Source: Pseudomonadota bacterium (lineage in GTDB: Bacteria; Pseudomonadota; Gammaproteobacteria; Xanthomonadales; Xanthomonadaceae). Taken from it: a DNA stretch of 64,000 nt. Of the stretch, positions 8,569 through 17,495 are shown in pieces. The stretch lies in NCBI GenBank assembly GCA_021821195.1, contig JAKACT010000001.1, positions 124,001 to 188,000 of the forward strand, given 5' to 3'. Positions within the stretch are counted from its first letter, which is position 1; each line of letters begins with the position of its first letter. Below the pieces are notes generated by a model. It did not search any database. It was not told the DNA's origin and was given only the letters and a program-made list of their open reading frames with translations. The position numbers were made by a program, and so were the translations under genes.

Positions 8569-9503
8569 CAGAAGTAGCCCTCCTGCTTCTTCTTTTCCAT
8601 CGAGGCGGTCGGGTCGTGGTCGATCACCCGGCCCTGCCGTTCGGAGGTGGTGGCTACCAGCATCTCGGCGATGATCTTCTCCAGCGTGTCGGCCTCGGAT
8701 TCGATGGCGCCGGTGAGCGGATAGCAGCCGAGGGTGCGGAAGCGCACCCGCCGCATGGCTGGCACTTCGCCCTCGTGCAGCGGCAGGCGCTCGTCGTCAA
8801 CCATGACCAGCGCGCCGTCGCGCTCCACCACCGGGCGCTCCGCCGCGAAGTACAGCGATGGCACCGGGATCTTCTCGCGGTAGATATAGAGCCAGATGTC
8901 CAGTTCGGTCCAGTTCGACAACGGGAACGCGCGCACCGATTCGCCCTTGTGGATGCGCGCGTTGTAGAGGTTCCACAGCTCCGGGCGCTGGCTCTTCGGG
9001 TCCCAGCGGTGCTGGGCATTGCGGAAGCTGAAGATGCGTTCCTTGGCGCGCGACTTCTCCTCGTCGCGGCGGGCACCGCCGATGGCGGCGTCGAATCCGA
9101 ACCGATCCAGCGCTTGCTTCAGCGCCTGCGTCTTCATCACGTCGGTGTGCACGGTGGCGCCGTGGCTAACCGGGCCGATGCCCTGCGCGATGCCATCGGG
9201 GTTGGTGTGCACGTGCAGGGTGACGCCGGTTTCGGCGGCGCGGCGGTCGCGGAAGGCGATCATCTCGCGGAACTTCCACGTGGTGTCCACGTGCAGCAGC
9301 GGGATCGGCGGACGCGCCGGGTGGAACGCCTTCAACAGCAGGTGCAGCAGCACCGAGCTGTCCTTGCCCACCGAATACAGCAGCACCGGGTTGCGGAACC
9401 CGGCGGCGACTTCGCGGAGGATGTGGATGCTTTCGGCTTCGAGCCGGTCGAGATGGGACAGTGCTGCGTTCAATGTTGCAATGCTGCGTCGACGAAGGCG
9501 CAC
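8568..9503 (-). CDS. cysD: Sulfate adenylyltransferase subunit 2
   Basis: Up to 311 residues. The PP-loop SVGKDSS lies at 44-50 and the phosphate- and APS-site segments [20 protein letters not shown] and [11 protein letters not shown] are intact; the protein ends in KKKQEGYF as usual. It adenylates sulfate from ATP together with the GTPase CysN encoded immediately downstream. The start is uncertain: the frame opens with GTG at 9501-9503, but a TTG at 9471-9473 would give a protein closer to the usual ~302 residues; neither has a strong ribosome site. It follows the flavoprotein gene by only 6 nt if the GTG is used, so the three genes may share a transcript. Confidence 0.95.
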   Translation of the reverse strand: MRLRRRSIATLNAALSHLDRLEAESIHILREVAAGFRNPVLLYSVGKDSSVLLHLLLKAFHPARPPIPLLHVDTTWKFREMIAFRDRRAAETGVTLHVHTNPDGIAQGIGPVSHGATVHTDVMKTQALKQALDRFGFDAAIGGARRDEEKSRAKERIFSFRNAQHRWDPKSQRPELWNLYNARIHKGESVRAFPLSNWTELDIWLYIYREKIPVPSLYFAAERPVVERDGALVMVDDERLPLHEGEVPAMRRVRFRTLGCYPLTGAIESEADTLEKIIAEMLVATTSERQGRVIDHDPTASMEKKKQEGYF

Positions 9504-9509
9504 AGCGTA

Positions 9510-11150
9510 TCAGCTGGCCTTGCTGCCCCGGAGCCGCGCGACATGCGCAGGCGGCATGAAGGCATCGCTGCGCGCTTGCTGCCAGAACTCGCGGAAAACC
9601 GCGTGTTCGGGCAGGCGCCCGCCCAGCAGTTCGCCTGGCTCGAGGTAGCGGTACAGCGCCGACAGCGAGCGCACTTCGAACGGGGAAACCCGGCGCAGGA
9701 TGTGTTCCGGGCCCAGCTGGTCCGGGTGCTCCAGTCCCGCCGCGCACAGGAGGTCGCGCAGCGCACGCACGGTATTGGCGTGGAAGGTGGCCACGCGCAC
9801 CGACTTGTCGGCCACGTCCAGATGCTTCCAGCGCGCCGGGTCTTGCGTCGCGATGCCGGTGGGGCAGCGATTGGTATGGCAGCTCAGCGATTGGATGCAG
9901 CCCAGCGCGAACATGTAGCCGCGGGCGGCGTTGCACCAGTCCGCGCCCATCGCCAGCGCGCGCGCGATGTCGAAGGCGCTGACGATCTTGCCGGCGGCGC
10001 CGACCTTGATGCGTTCGCGCAGGCCCAGCCCGACCAGCGTGTTGTGCACCAGCATCAACCCCTCGTGCATCGGCACGCCCACATGGTCGACGAATTCCGC
10101 CGGCGCCGCGCCCGTGCCGCCTTCGGCGCCATCGACGACGATGAAGTCCGGCAGCAGTCCGGGGTTGGCTTCGGCCTGTTCCTGCATCGCCTTGGCGATG
10201 CCGAACCATTCCCACGGATGGCCGATGGCCAGCTTGAAGCCCACCGGCTTGCCGCCCGAGAGTTCGCGCAGGCGGGCGACGAACCGCAGCAGTCCCAGCG
10301 GCGTGGAAAAAGCCGAGTGCGCGGCCGGCGAAATGCAGTCCCGCCCCATCGGCACGCCGCGGGTGGCGGCGATCTCCGCGCTGAGCTTGGCCGCCGGCAG
10401 CATGCCGCCGTGGCCGGGCTTGGCGCCCTGCGACAGCTTCACCTCGATCATCTTCACCTGCGGGTCGACGGCCTGCGCCGCGAACCGCTCCTCGCTGAAG
10501 CTGCCGTCGTCGTTGCGGCAGCCGAAGTAACCGGAGCCCAACTCCCAGACGAGATCGCCGCCGCCCTCGCGGTGGTAGGGCGAAATCGAGCCCTCGCCGG
10601 TGTCGTGGTAGAAGCCGCCGCGCTTTGCGCCGACGTTGAGCGCGTGGATGGCGGCGGCGGACAGCGCGCCGAAGCTCATCGCCGAGATGTTGAACACGCT
10701 GGCCGCGTACGGCTGCGCGCAGCCGGGGCCGATGACGATGCGGAAGTCATGGCCGGGAATCGCGGTCGGCGCCAGCGAATGATTGATCCATTCGTAATCG
10801 ATGCCGTACACGTCCTGCAGCGTGCCGAACGGGCGGACGTCGTTGACGCGCTTGGCGCGCTGGTAGACCAGCGCGCGCTGTTCGCGCGAGAACGGCACCT
10901 CGGCGGTGTCGGACTGGATGAAGTACTGGCGCATTTCCGGGCCGATGGTTTCCAGCCCGTAGCGGAAGTGCGCCAGCAGCGGGTAGTTGCGGCGCAGCGT
11001 GCTCTTGCGTTGCAGCAGGTCGGCGGTGCCCAGCGCGGCCAGCGCGCCGAACCCGCCCACGCCCCACCACCAGTGCGGGTTCGCGGTGGCCAGCAGCAGT
11101 GCCAACACGGCCAGCGCGATGCTGGCGAAATAGGCGGAGTATCGGACCAC
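9510..11150 (-). CDS. FMN-binding glutamate synthase-family protein, membrane-anchored
   Basis: A 546-residue protein. Two membrane segments lie in the first ~40 residues, then the FMN/central domain of glutamate synthases: FNISAMSFGALS, KLSQGAKPGHGGMLP, DGAEGGTGAAP and the cysteine cluster near the end of the barrel, CHTNRCPTG. It lacks the glutaminase and C-terminal domains of GltB, so it is one of the stand-alone GltS-domain proteins whose substrate is not established. The frame starts at 11148-11150, 21 nt past the tRNA-Leu gene, and ends just upstream of cysD. The closeness to cysD suggests co-transcription, perhaps in redox or sulfur metabolism; that is inference. Confidence 0.88.
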   Translation of the reverse strand: MVRYSAYFASIALAVLALLLATANPHWWWGVGGFGALAALGTADLLQRKSTLRRNYPLLAHFRYGLETIGPEMRQYFIQSDTAEVPFSREQRALVYQRAKRVNDVRPFGTLQDVYGIDYEWINHSLAPTAIPGHDFRIVIGPGCAQPYAASVFNISAMSFGALSAAAIHALNVGAKRGGFYHDTGEGSISPYHREGGGDLVWELGSGYFGCRNDDGSFSEERFAAQAVDPQVKMIEVKLSQGAKPGHGGMLPAAKLSAEIAATRGVPMGRDCISPAAHSAFSTPLGLLRFVARLRELSGGKPVGFKLAIGHPWEWFGIAKAMQEQAEANPGLLPDFIVVDGAEGGTGAAPAEFVDHVGVPMHEGLMLVHNTLVGLGLRERIKVGAAGKIVSAFDIARALAMGADWCNAARGYMFALGCIQSLSCHTNRCPTGIATQDPARWKHLDVADKSVRVATFHANTVRALRDLLCAAGLEHPDQLGPEHILRRVSPFEVRSLSALYRYLEPGELLGGRLPEHAVFREFWQQARSDAFMPPAHVARLRGSKAS

Positions 11151-11171
11151 GGCGCTCCTTCGTCGTCAGGC

Positions 11172-11258
11172 TGGTGCCCGGAGTCGGGATCGAACCGACA
11201 TGGCCTTGCGGCCGAGGGATTTTAAGTCCCTTGCGTTTACCAGTTTCGCCATCCGGGC
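11172..11258 (-). tRNA. tRNA-Leu (anticodon TAA)
   Basis: An 87-nt class II tRNA. Acceptor GCCCGGA pairs with TCCGGGC, the anticodon stem AGGGA/TCCCT encloses CTTAAAA with anticodon TAA (11222-11224), a long variable arm GGCCGCAAGGCC is present, the T arm has GGTTCGATCC, and CCA is encoded at 11172-11174. It reads TTA codons, which are rare in DNA of this composition. Confidence 0.97.
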
Positions 11259-11313
11259 TGCGCGGCAAAGCTTACGCGATCATGCGGGCCGCTTCGTCAT
11301 TACTTGGCTTGGT

Positions 11314-12177
11314 TTATTCCAGCTGCGACTGCGCAAAGGCCGCGTCCAGCGCTTCCATCGCATCCAGCGGCTTGGCCTGCGCGGCTTTTTCGTAGGCGCT
11401 GGCGGCGGCGTCCTCGTTGCGGCGCTCGTCCAGCAACAGCAGCAGGTTGCCGTGTTCGATGTGCGCGATCGGCGAGGACGGGGTCAGCTCCAGGGCTTCC
11501 TTGATGTGCTTTTCCGCCTCGGAGGCCTTGGCGCCGTAGGTCAGGCCGCCGATCATCGCGCCGATCTTGCCGATGATCTCGGCGTGGTACAGCGCCAGCG
11601 CGGTATGCGCCTCGGCGTGCCTGGGCGCCAGCTCCAGCGCGGCGTCCAGCGAGGCGCGCACCTTGCCGGCGATGCCCTGCTTCAGCGCCTTGGCGATCGA
11701 CAGGCCCTGGCTGTACCGGCCCAGCGCGAACGCATGCCGGTAATGGCTGTTGGCCTCGTCCGGCAGCGCCTTGATCGCCGTCTCCGCCAGCGCGGCCGCG
11801 CGCTCGAAGCGCTTCAGCTTCTCGCCTTCGTCATCGACCAGGTAGGTGGCGTGGATGCCGATGGCCTTCGCCGCCACCGAGGCGCCCACCGGCCCCAATG
11901 CTTCGCCCGCCTCGAAAGCGGCCTTGAAGTCGCCGCGATGGAAGGCGCGCCACGCTTCCTGCAGCGCCGTGGCGAGGGCGTCGGCATCGAGCTTCGGCGC
12001 GGCCTTGCCGGCCGCCTTCAGCAGCGCGGCGGCGCGCTTGGCGTCGGGGAACGGCTCGCAGTCGCCGGCGTGCAGCTTCGGCCAAGCCTTCTTCAACGCA
12101 TCGCCGGCATGGGCAAAGGCCTTGGCGTCGAGAGGAAATGCGGCCCACGCGGAAGCGGCGGATTTCTTGCTGGCCAT
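11314..12177 (-). CDS. TPR-like helical repeat protein
   Basis: A 287-residue protein, Ala- and Lys-rich and without a signal peptide. I place the start at the ATG 12175-12177 (MASKKSAAS); the longer frame upstream has no leader and unlike composition. Helix-pair repeats run through most of the protein: the segment ALPDEANSHYRHAFALGRYS and the segment ELTPSSPIAHIEHGNLLLLL are typical TPR units. This type occurs in related genomes as an uncharacterised cytoplasmic protein. It is monocistronic, between tRNA-Leu and an unrelated regulator. No enzymatic motif is visible; a protein-interaction role is the only supported statement. Confidence 0.8.
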   Translation of the reverse strand: MASKKSAASAWAAFPLDAKAFAHAGDALKKAWPKLHAGDCEPFPDAKRAAALLKAAGKAAPKLDADALATALQEAWRAFHRGDFKAAFEAGEALGPVGASVAAKAIGIHATYLVDDEGEKLKRFERAAALAETAIKALPDEANSHYRHAFALGRYSQGLSIAKALKQGIAGKVRASLDAALELAPRHAEAHTALALYHAEIIGKIGAMIGGLTYGAKASEAEKHIKEALELTPSSPIAHIEHGNLLLLLDERRNEDAAASAYEKAAQAKPLDAMEALDAAFAQSQLE

Positions 12178-12306
12178 GCGGCGATGCCCTGGTTGAGGTC
12201 CGGCGGCCAGCATCCCGCCACCCGCGGCCGCTGGCAAGGGGGCGATAGTGTGTTTGCTCGACCGCGCCGGCCCAGCCTGCGCACATCCCCCGCCCTGGAA
12301 CACGCC

Positions 12307-12462
12307 ATGCCAGCCCGCCGGAAGCCCTCTTCCCGCCGCGCCCCTGCGGTGTCGTTCACGCCGACGCCGCGCCACCTGTGGCTGGCCGCGCTGGGCCTGC
12401 TGGCGACCGTGCGCCGGCTGTTGCCATCGACCGGCACGCGCCGCGGCAAGCCGCGCAAGTAG
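12307..12462 (+). CDS. Possible small basic membrane peptide
   Basis: A 51-residue frame: a basic N-terminus (MPARRKPSSRRAP), one hydrophobic stretch (LWLAALGLLATV, about 28-39) and a basic tail (TRRGKPRK). The topology resembles small single-span membrane proteins. There is no strong ribosome site before the ATG, and the frame lies divergent from the TPR gene in a 300-nt space. It could be spurious; it is kept because charge and hydrophobicity are ordered rather than random. Confidence 0.3.
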   Translation: MPARRKPSSRRAPAVSFTPTPRHLWLAALGLLATVRRLLPSTGTRRGKPRK

Positions 12463-12483
12463 CGTGGGCCACGGCCACCGCGC

Positions 12484-13110
12484 TCAGTCGAGGTAGGCGC
12501 TGGTCAGGGTGTTGAGGTGCACGCGCTCGGCGTCGCGCAGGAACGGCGCGATCAGCATCATCACCTGCACGATGCCGTCGCGGATCGAGGCCTGTTCGTC
12601 CTTGTCGCCGCGCGCCGCCGCGTAGTTCATCCAGAAAGTGGCGATCACCAGCACGTTGGTGGCGGCGGCATCCAGCTCCGCCGCGGAGGCACGCATCACC
12701 CCCGCCTGCACCAGCCCGCGCATCACCGTATGCGCCTGTTCGTCGGCGCGCTTGAGGATGCGGGCGAAGCGCAGGCGCAGGCGGCGGTTGCGGCTGAGGA
12801 TGTCGACCAGGTCGCGGTACAGGAAGCGGTAGTCCCAGATGCACTCGAACACCAGGTGCAGCTGCAGCCAGACGTCCTCCAGCCCCGGCAGCCGGCCTTC
12901 CGGCGCCGACAGCGCGGCATCCATCCGCGCCTCGTAGCCGGCGAACAGCTGCTCGATGATGTCGTCCTTGTTGCGGAAGTGGTAGTACAGGTTGCCCGGG
13001 CTGATCTCCAGCTCGTCGGCGATGTGGTTGGTGGTGACGTTCGGCTCGCCCTGCGCATTGAACATCGACAGGGACGCATCGAGGATGCGCTGGCGGGTCT
13101 GCCTTGCCAT
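12484..13110 (-). CDS. TetR-family transcriptional regulator
   Basis: A 208-residue regulator. The N-terminal helix-turn-helix is complete (RILDASLSMFNAQG, then TTNHIADELEISPGNLYYHF), and the ligand domain is all helical with an aromatic-rich segment (VFECIWDYRFLYRDLVDIL). The ATG at 13108-13110 starts the domain; the longer open frame upstream belongs to another gene's region. It follows the acyl-CoA-binding protein gene by 11 nt on the same strand and faces the fatty acyl-CoA reductase gene. The likely job is acyl-CoA- or fatty-acid-responsive control of this module, as in FadR/PsrA/FabR-type TetR proteins; the ligand is inference. Confidence 0.9.
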   Translation of the reverse strand: MARQTRQRILDASLSMFNAQGEPNVTTNHIADELEISPGNLYYHFRNKDDIIEQLFAGYEARMDAALSAPEGRLPGLEDVWLQLHLVFECIWDYRFLYRDLVDILSRNRRLRLRFARILKRADEQAHTVMRGLVQAGVMRASAAELDAAATNVLVIATFWMNYAAARGDKDEQASIRDGIVQVMMLIAPFLRDAERVHLNTLTSAYLD

Positions 13111-13121
13111 GCCGGACTCCG

Positions 13122-13379
13122 TCAGGCGGTGAGCTTGCGGACCAGGTCCACGTAATGCTGCATCGCCTGTTCCTGCGCGGTGCCCTTGAGCTTGGCCCAG
13201 GCCTCGTACTTGGCGGTGCCGACGAAGTCGAAGAAGCCGGGCTTGGGGCCGCTGGCGTCGCCTTCCGAGCCCTGCTTGTAAAGGGCATACAGGCGCAGCA
13301 GGGTGTCGTTGTCGGGGCGCTCGGCCAGCGCATGCACGTCCTTGGCGGCTTGCTCGAACAGGGCTTTCAGGTCGGCCAT
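13122..13379 (-). CDS. Acyl-CoA-binding protein
   Basis: An 85-residue four-helix protein matching the eukaryotic-type ACBP family in length and motif: LYALYKQGSEGD for the ligand loop and KYEAWAKLKG for the third helix, with conserved Lys and Tyr residues that contact the CoA phosphate. It binds long-chain acyl-CoA esters in the cytoplasm and presents them to enzymes. It has its own strong ribosome site (AGGGGG) and a promoter at 13407-13435. It shares the transcript with the TetR gene and is divergent from the acyl-CoA reductase gene, which suggests acyl-CoA delivery to that enzyme. Confidence 0.93.
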   Translation of the reverse strand: MADLKALFEQAAKDVHALAERPDNDTLLRLYALYKQGSEGDASGPKPGFFDFVGTAKYEAWAKLKGTAQEQAMQHYVDLVRKLTA

Positions 13380-13406
13380 CGCGTATCCCCCTAGCGTGAG
13401 GCGGCC

Positions 13407-13435
13407 ATCTGACCATGCGTCCCGGCACCGGTCAA
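13407..13435 (-). promoter_or_regulatory. Candidate promoter of the ACBP-TetR operon
   Basis: Minus-strand TTGACC (13430-13435), 17-nt spacer, TCAGAT (13407-13412), 27 nt before the ATG. It lies in the 145-bp divergent region shared with the reductase gene, where a TetR operator would be expected, though I see no long palindrome. Confidence 0.5.
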
Positions 13436-13524
13436 TACGGCAGGGAATTGTCGCGCGGGCGCGGCTCTGGCAACGTAGCGGCAGCGGGCGCGCAACGCGC
13501 CGGGCAAGCCTGAGGGGATGCGCA

Positions 13525-15513
13525 ATGGCTTATTTCGTGACCGGCGGCACCGGGTTCATCGGCCGTTTCCTGATCGACAACCTGCTCAAGCGCAAGGGCA
13601 CGATCCACGTGCTGGTGCGCAAGGACTCGATGAAGAAGTTCGAGGCGCTGGCGAAGCAGCGCGGCTGGGACCGCAAGCGCGTGCTGCCGGTGGCCGGCGA
13701 GATGACCGCGCCGAAATGCGGGCTGTCCGCCGCGCAGCTGCGCGCGCTGTCCGGCAAGGTGAAGCACTTCTTCCACCTGGCCGCGATCTACGACATGGCC
13801 GCCAAGCCGGACGCCATGCATGCGGCCAACATCGACGGCACCCGCAACGCGCTGGACCTGGCCGTGGCGATCGACGCCGGGTGTTTCCACCACACCAGCT
13901 CGATCGCCGCCGCGGGCATGTACCCGGGCGTGTTCCGCGAGGACATGTTCGAGGAGGCCGAAGGACTGGACGATCCCTACCTGCGCACCAAGCACGAATC
14001 GGAAGGCTTGGTGCGCGCGGAGAAGCGGATCCGGTGGCGGATCTACCGCCCCGGCATGGTGGTCGGCCATTCGAAGACCGGCGAGGTCGACAAGATCGAC
14101 GGCCCCTACTACTTCTTCACCTTCCTCAAGAAGCTGCGCCAAGCGCTGCCGCCGTGGATGCCGACGCTGGGCATCGAAGGCGGCCGGGTCAACATCGTGC
14201 CGGTGGATTTCGTCGCCGACGCGATGGACCACATCGCCCACAAACCGCGCCTGGACGGCCACTGCTTCCACCTGACCGACCCGGAGCCGCTGCGCGTGGG
14301 CGAGGCGATGAACACCTTCGCCCGCGCCGGCCACGCACCGGAGATGACCATGCGCATCGACGCGCGCATGTTCGCCTTCCTGCCCGGCAGCGTGCGAATG
14401 GCGGTGGGCAGCCTGCCGCCGGTGCGGCGCTTCATCGGCATGCTGCTGCGCGACTTCAAGATCCCGAAGGAGACCCTGAAGTTCATCACCTACCCCACCC
14501 GCTTCGACAACCGCGAGGCCGAGCGTGCGCTCAAGGGCAGCGGGATCGCGGTGCCACGGCTGGAGGACTACGCCTGGCGGCTGTGGGATTACTGGGAGCG
14601 CCACCTCGACCCCGACCTGTTCATCGACCACAGCCTGAAGGGCAAGGTCCGCAACAAGGTGGTGGTGATCACCGGCGGCTCCTCCGGCATCGGCCTTGCC
14701 ACCGCGCAGAAGGTGGCGGCGGCCGGCGCGGTCACGGTGATCGTGGCGCGCGGCGAGGAAGATCTGTTCAAGGCGCGCGATGCGATGAAGGCCGCCGGCG
14801 GCAAGGTGTTCGCCTACACCGCCGACCTGTCCGACATGGCCGACTGCGACCGGCTGGTGGCGACGATCCTGCAGGAACACGGCCAGGTGGACGTGCTGGT
14901 CAACAACGCCGGGCGTTCGATCCGGCGTTCGATCGAGGCCAGCCACGACCGCTTCCACGATTTCGAGCGGACCATGCAGCTGAACTACTTCGGCAGCATC
15001 CGCCTGATCATGGGCTTCATGCCGTCGATGACCCACCGCCGCAAGGGCCACATCATCAATATCAGTTCGATCGGGGTGCTGGCCAGTTCGCCGCGCTTTG
15101 CCGCCTACGTCGCCAGCAAGGCCGCGCTGGATGCGTTCAGCCGCTGCGCGCAGGGCGAACTGTCCGGCAAGGGGATCAGCTTCACCACCATCAACATGCC
15201 GCTGGTGAAGACCCCGATGATCGCGCCGACCAAGATGTACGACAGCGTGCCCACCCTGACCCCGGATGAAGCGGCCGACCTGGTGGTGAAGGGCATCATC
15301 GAGCGCCCCAGCCGGATCGCCACGCGCCTGGGCATCTTCGCCGCGCTGGTCAACGCGGTGGCGCCGAAGGCCTACGAGGCGGTGATGAGCACCGCCTTCG
15401 AGCTGTTCCCGGATTCGGCCGCGGCGAAGGGCGACAAGCAGGCGCTGCGCGACCAGACGCCCAGCCAGGAACAGATCGCCTTCGCCTCGCTGATGCGCGG
15501 CGTGCATTGGTAG
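13525..15513 (+). CDS. Two-domain fatty acyl-CoA reductase (SDR family)
   Basis: A 662-residue protein with two Rossmann domains. The N-terminal one resembles thioester reductases: GGTGFIG at 7-13, HLAAIYD, and YLRTK as the catalytic YxxxK. The C-terminal one is a classical SDR: TGGSSGIG at about 382-389, NNAG, and YVASK at about 528-532. Length and domain order match the alcohol-forming fatty acyl-CoA reductase of Marinobacter (about 660 residues) and the related mycobacterial proteins. It would reduce acyl-CoA through aldehyde to alcohol with NADPH in the cytoplasm. The ATG at 13525 has AGGGG upstream. Neighbouring ACBP and TetR genes support a lipid role. Whether wax esters are formed depends on an acyltransferase not in this window. 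Confidence 0.88.
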   Translation: MAYFVTGGTGFIGRFLIDNLLKRKGTIHVLVRKDSMKKFEALAKQRGWDRKRVLPVAGEMTAPKCGLSAAQLRALSGKVKHFFHLAAIYDMAAKPDAMHAANIDGTRNALDLAVAIDAGCFHHTSSIAAAGMYPGVFREDMFEEAEGLDDPYLRTKHESEGLVRAEKRIRWRIYRPGMVVGHSKTGEVDKIDGPYYFFTFLKKLRQALPPWMPTLGIEGGRVNIVPVDFVADAMDHIAHKPRLDGHCFHLTDPEPLRVGEAMNTFARAGHAPEMTMRIDARMFAFLPGSVRMAVGSLPPVRRFIGMLLRDFKIPKETLKFITYPTRFDNREAERALKGSGIAVPRLEDYAWRLWDYWERHLDPDLFIDHSLKGKVRNKVVVITGGSSGIGLATAQKVAAAGAVTVIVARGEEDLFKARDAMKAAGGKVFAYTADLSDMADCDRLVATILQEHGQVDVLVNNAGRSIRRSIEASHDRFHDFERTMQLNYFGSIRLIMGFMPSMTHRRKGHIINISSIGVLASSPRFAAYVASKAALDAFSRCAQGELSGKGISFTTINMPLVKTPMIAPTKMYDSVPTLTPDEAADLVVKGIIERPSRIATRLGIFAALVNAVAPKAYEAVMSTAFELFPDSAAAKGDKQALRDQTPSQEQIAFASLMRGVHW

Positions 15514-15570
15514 GTAGGCGGTCGAACTCCAGTCTCCCCAGGGGTGCCCCGCGAGGGGCATCGCGCCCTG

Positions 15571-17295
15571 TCAGCGTTTCGCCGCAGCCGCCGCCTTCGC
15601 CCGCGCCGCGGCATCCTCCTGGTACTCGGCGATGTGCGGCAGCTCGCGCAGCACCCTCGAGTGCGGGTCGAGGGTGAAGCTTTCGCCCGCGGCAAGCGCG
15701 ATCCGGCCCCGCCCGTCCGTCATCGGCACCTCCACCACGCGCTTGCCTACGCGCACCTGCACCGGCATCGGGAAGGGCTTGTCGCCTTCGGTCTTCCAGC
15801 GCAGCTCGAGGCCGCTTGCGTCGCGGGTGGCGACCAGCTCCGGCAGCTTGACCGACCGCAGGTAGACATCGAAGAACCAGCCGTAGTCCTTGCCGGTGAT
15901 GCGGTTCACCAGCGCGACATAGTCCGAAGTCGAGGCGTAGCGCGGGCGGAAGTTGCCCGGCTTCGGCGCATCGGTGCCGTAGACGAGTTCGCGGGTGGCG
16001 CGGAAGAAGGCCGCGTCGCCAACCAGCCCGCGCAGGGTGTGCAGCATCAGCGCACCCTTGAAATAGACGTCGTTGCCGGGGCCGCGATCGGCGCTGGAGA
16101 CATCCTTTTCCACCATGCTGCGGCCAGTGACCACCGGATGGCGCAGCATCAGCGTGGCGCGCATCTTCATCAGCGCCGCCATGTATTCCATGTCGCCGCG
16201 CAGCCACTGCAGGTACAGCGGCTGCATGTAGGTGCCGTAGCCTTCGTGCAGCCAGAAATCGTCCCAGTCGACGTTGGTCAGCTGGTTGCCGAACCACTCG
16301 TGGGCGAATTCGTGCTGCAGCAGCCAGTCGTAGCCGGTCTCCGCCTTTTTGTAGTCGTTGCCGTAGGCGTTGATGGTCTGGTGCTCCATGCCCAGGTGCG
16401 GGGTTTCGACCACGCCCATCTTCTCGTCGGCGAACGGATACGGGCCGATCACTTCCTCGAAGAAGTCCAGCATCGGTGCGAACTCGGCGAACAGGCCCTC
16501 GGCCTTGGCCTTGTTGCCCTTCAGGTACCAGAAGCGCAGTGGGATGGTGTTGCCGAAGCGCGAGGTGTAGTCGGCCTGCAGGAGTTCGTAAGGGCCGATG
16601 TTCAGGGCGATCGCATAGGTGTCGGGAAGCTTTGCGCGCCAGTGGTAGGTGCGCCAGCCATCACGTTCCTCCATGCCCTCGGCGATCCCGTTGCCCGCCG
16701 CCACCAGGGGATCCGGCACGGTGATGTGCTGCACCACCTCCAGCGGCTTGCCCATCGGGTGGTCGATGCAGGGCCACAGCAGGTCGCAGCCCTCGCCCTG
16801 CACCGCGGTGGCGATCCACGGCTCGCCGGTCGGGGCCTTGGCCCAGACGATGCCGCCGTCCCACGGCGCCTTCTTCGCCTCGTGCGGTTGGCCGCCGTAG
16901 CGGATGCGCAGCGTCGCCTGCCCGCCCGCCGCCAGCGGCCGCGGCAGGTCCACCTGCATCCGTCCTTCGGGGTTGCGCCAACGCGCGGCGTCCACCGGCA
17001 CGCCGTCGACCTCGACCCGCTCGATGGCGTAGTTGCGATCCAGGTCCACCACCAGCCGCTGCAGCTGCTGCGAAACCCGCAGGTGCAGGGTGGCATCGCC
17101 TTCCAACCGTTTCCTCACGGGATCGACGCGGAAAGACAGCTCGGCCTTTTCGATGACCGATGCCAGCTGTTCGGGCGTGCGCGGCAGGCCGGTCGCCGCG
17201 GTGGTCGGCGTCAATCCCGGCTGCTGCGCAGCGACGGTAACCGGTGCGAGCAACGCGGCCACGGCAAGGGCGGAACAACGGGCGAGCGTGGGCAT
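15571..17295 (-). CDS. Secreted M1-family metallopeptidase
   Basis: A 574-residue protein with a signal peptide (MPTLARCSALAVAALL... to VAAQQ). The zinc site HEFAH is at 328-332, followed by WFGNQ and the distal Glu in LHEGYGTYM (HExxHx18E). The exopeptidase motif is GMEH rather than the common GAMEN. The C-terminal part has the M1 helical domain only partly, and the chain is shorter than PepN (about 870). The ATG at 17293-17295 begins the signal peptide; the open frame extends upstream without one. It probably trims peptides from the N-terminus in the periplasm or outside. It is monocistronic, and a short GC-rich hairpin (15545-15560) lies past its stop, shared with the converging reductase gene. 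Confidence 0.93.
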   Translation of the reverse strand: MPTLARCSALAVAALLAPVTVAAQQPGLTPTTAATGLPRTPEQLASVIEKAELSFRVDPVRKRLEGDATLHLRVSQQLQRLVVDLDRNYAIERVEVDGVPVDAARWRNPEGRMQVDLPRPLAAGGQATLRIRYGGQPHEAKKAPWDGGIVWAKAPTGEPWIATAVQGEGCDLLWPCIDHPMGKPLEVVQHITVPDPLVAAGNGIAEGMEERDGWRTYHWRAKLPDTYAIALNIGPYELLQADYTSRFGNTIPLRFWYLKGNKAKAEGLFAEFAPMLDFFEEVIGPYPFADEKMGVVETPHLGMEHQTINAYGNDYKKAETGYDWLLQHEFAHEWFGNQLTNVDWDDFWLHEGYGTYMQPLYLQWLRGDMEYMAALMKMRATLMLRHPVVTGRSMVEKDVSSADRGPGNDVYFKGALMLHTLRGLVGDAAFFRATRELVYGTDAPKPGNFRPRYASTSDYVALVNRITGKDYGWFFDVYLRSVKLPELVATRDASGLELRWKTEGDKPFPMPVQVRVGKRVVEVPMTDGRGRIALAAGESFTLDPHSRVLRELPHIAEYQEDAAARAKAAAAAKR

Positions 17296-17495
17296 CAAGC
17301 AACATCCAGTGCAGCGATCACCTACCATCGCATGGGGCGCCGCGTCGCCGGGCCTGTCGTTGGTCATGCCGGGCGAAACTGAATGCCTGCTGGCAAGCGG
17401 ACGCAAGCAGGGAAAACCTCAGCTTCGATTCATCGCGCAAACCGCTAACTGCACGTGAGGGCGGCGAATGGTTCGCGCCCCGGGGAGACGAGACC

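Noticed and set aside
8616-11225. An 869-codon open frame on the plus strand.
   Set aside because: Antisense to cysD and the flavoprotein gene; composition (Ala, Arg, Gln, Val) is that of a shadow frame.
6534-11258. A tRNA-linked integrated element next to tRNA-Val or tRNA-Leu.
   Set aside because: No integrase, no direct repeat of a tRNA 3' end, and the genes between are core metabolism.
11314-12375. A longer start for the TPR-like gene.
   Set aside because: The added 66 residues are Arg/Gly-rich and unlike the rest; the ATG at 12177 gives a normal start.
13432-15561. A 709-codon open frame on the minus strand.
   Set aside because: Antisense to the acyl-CoA reductase; His/Gln/Arg-rich shadow.
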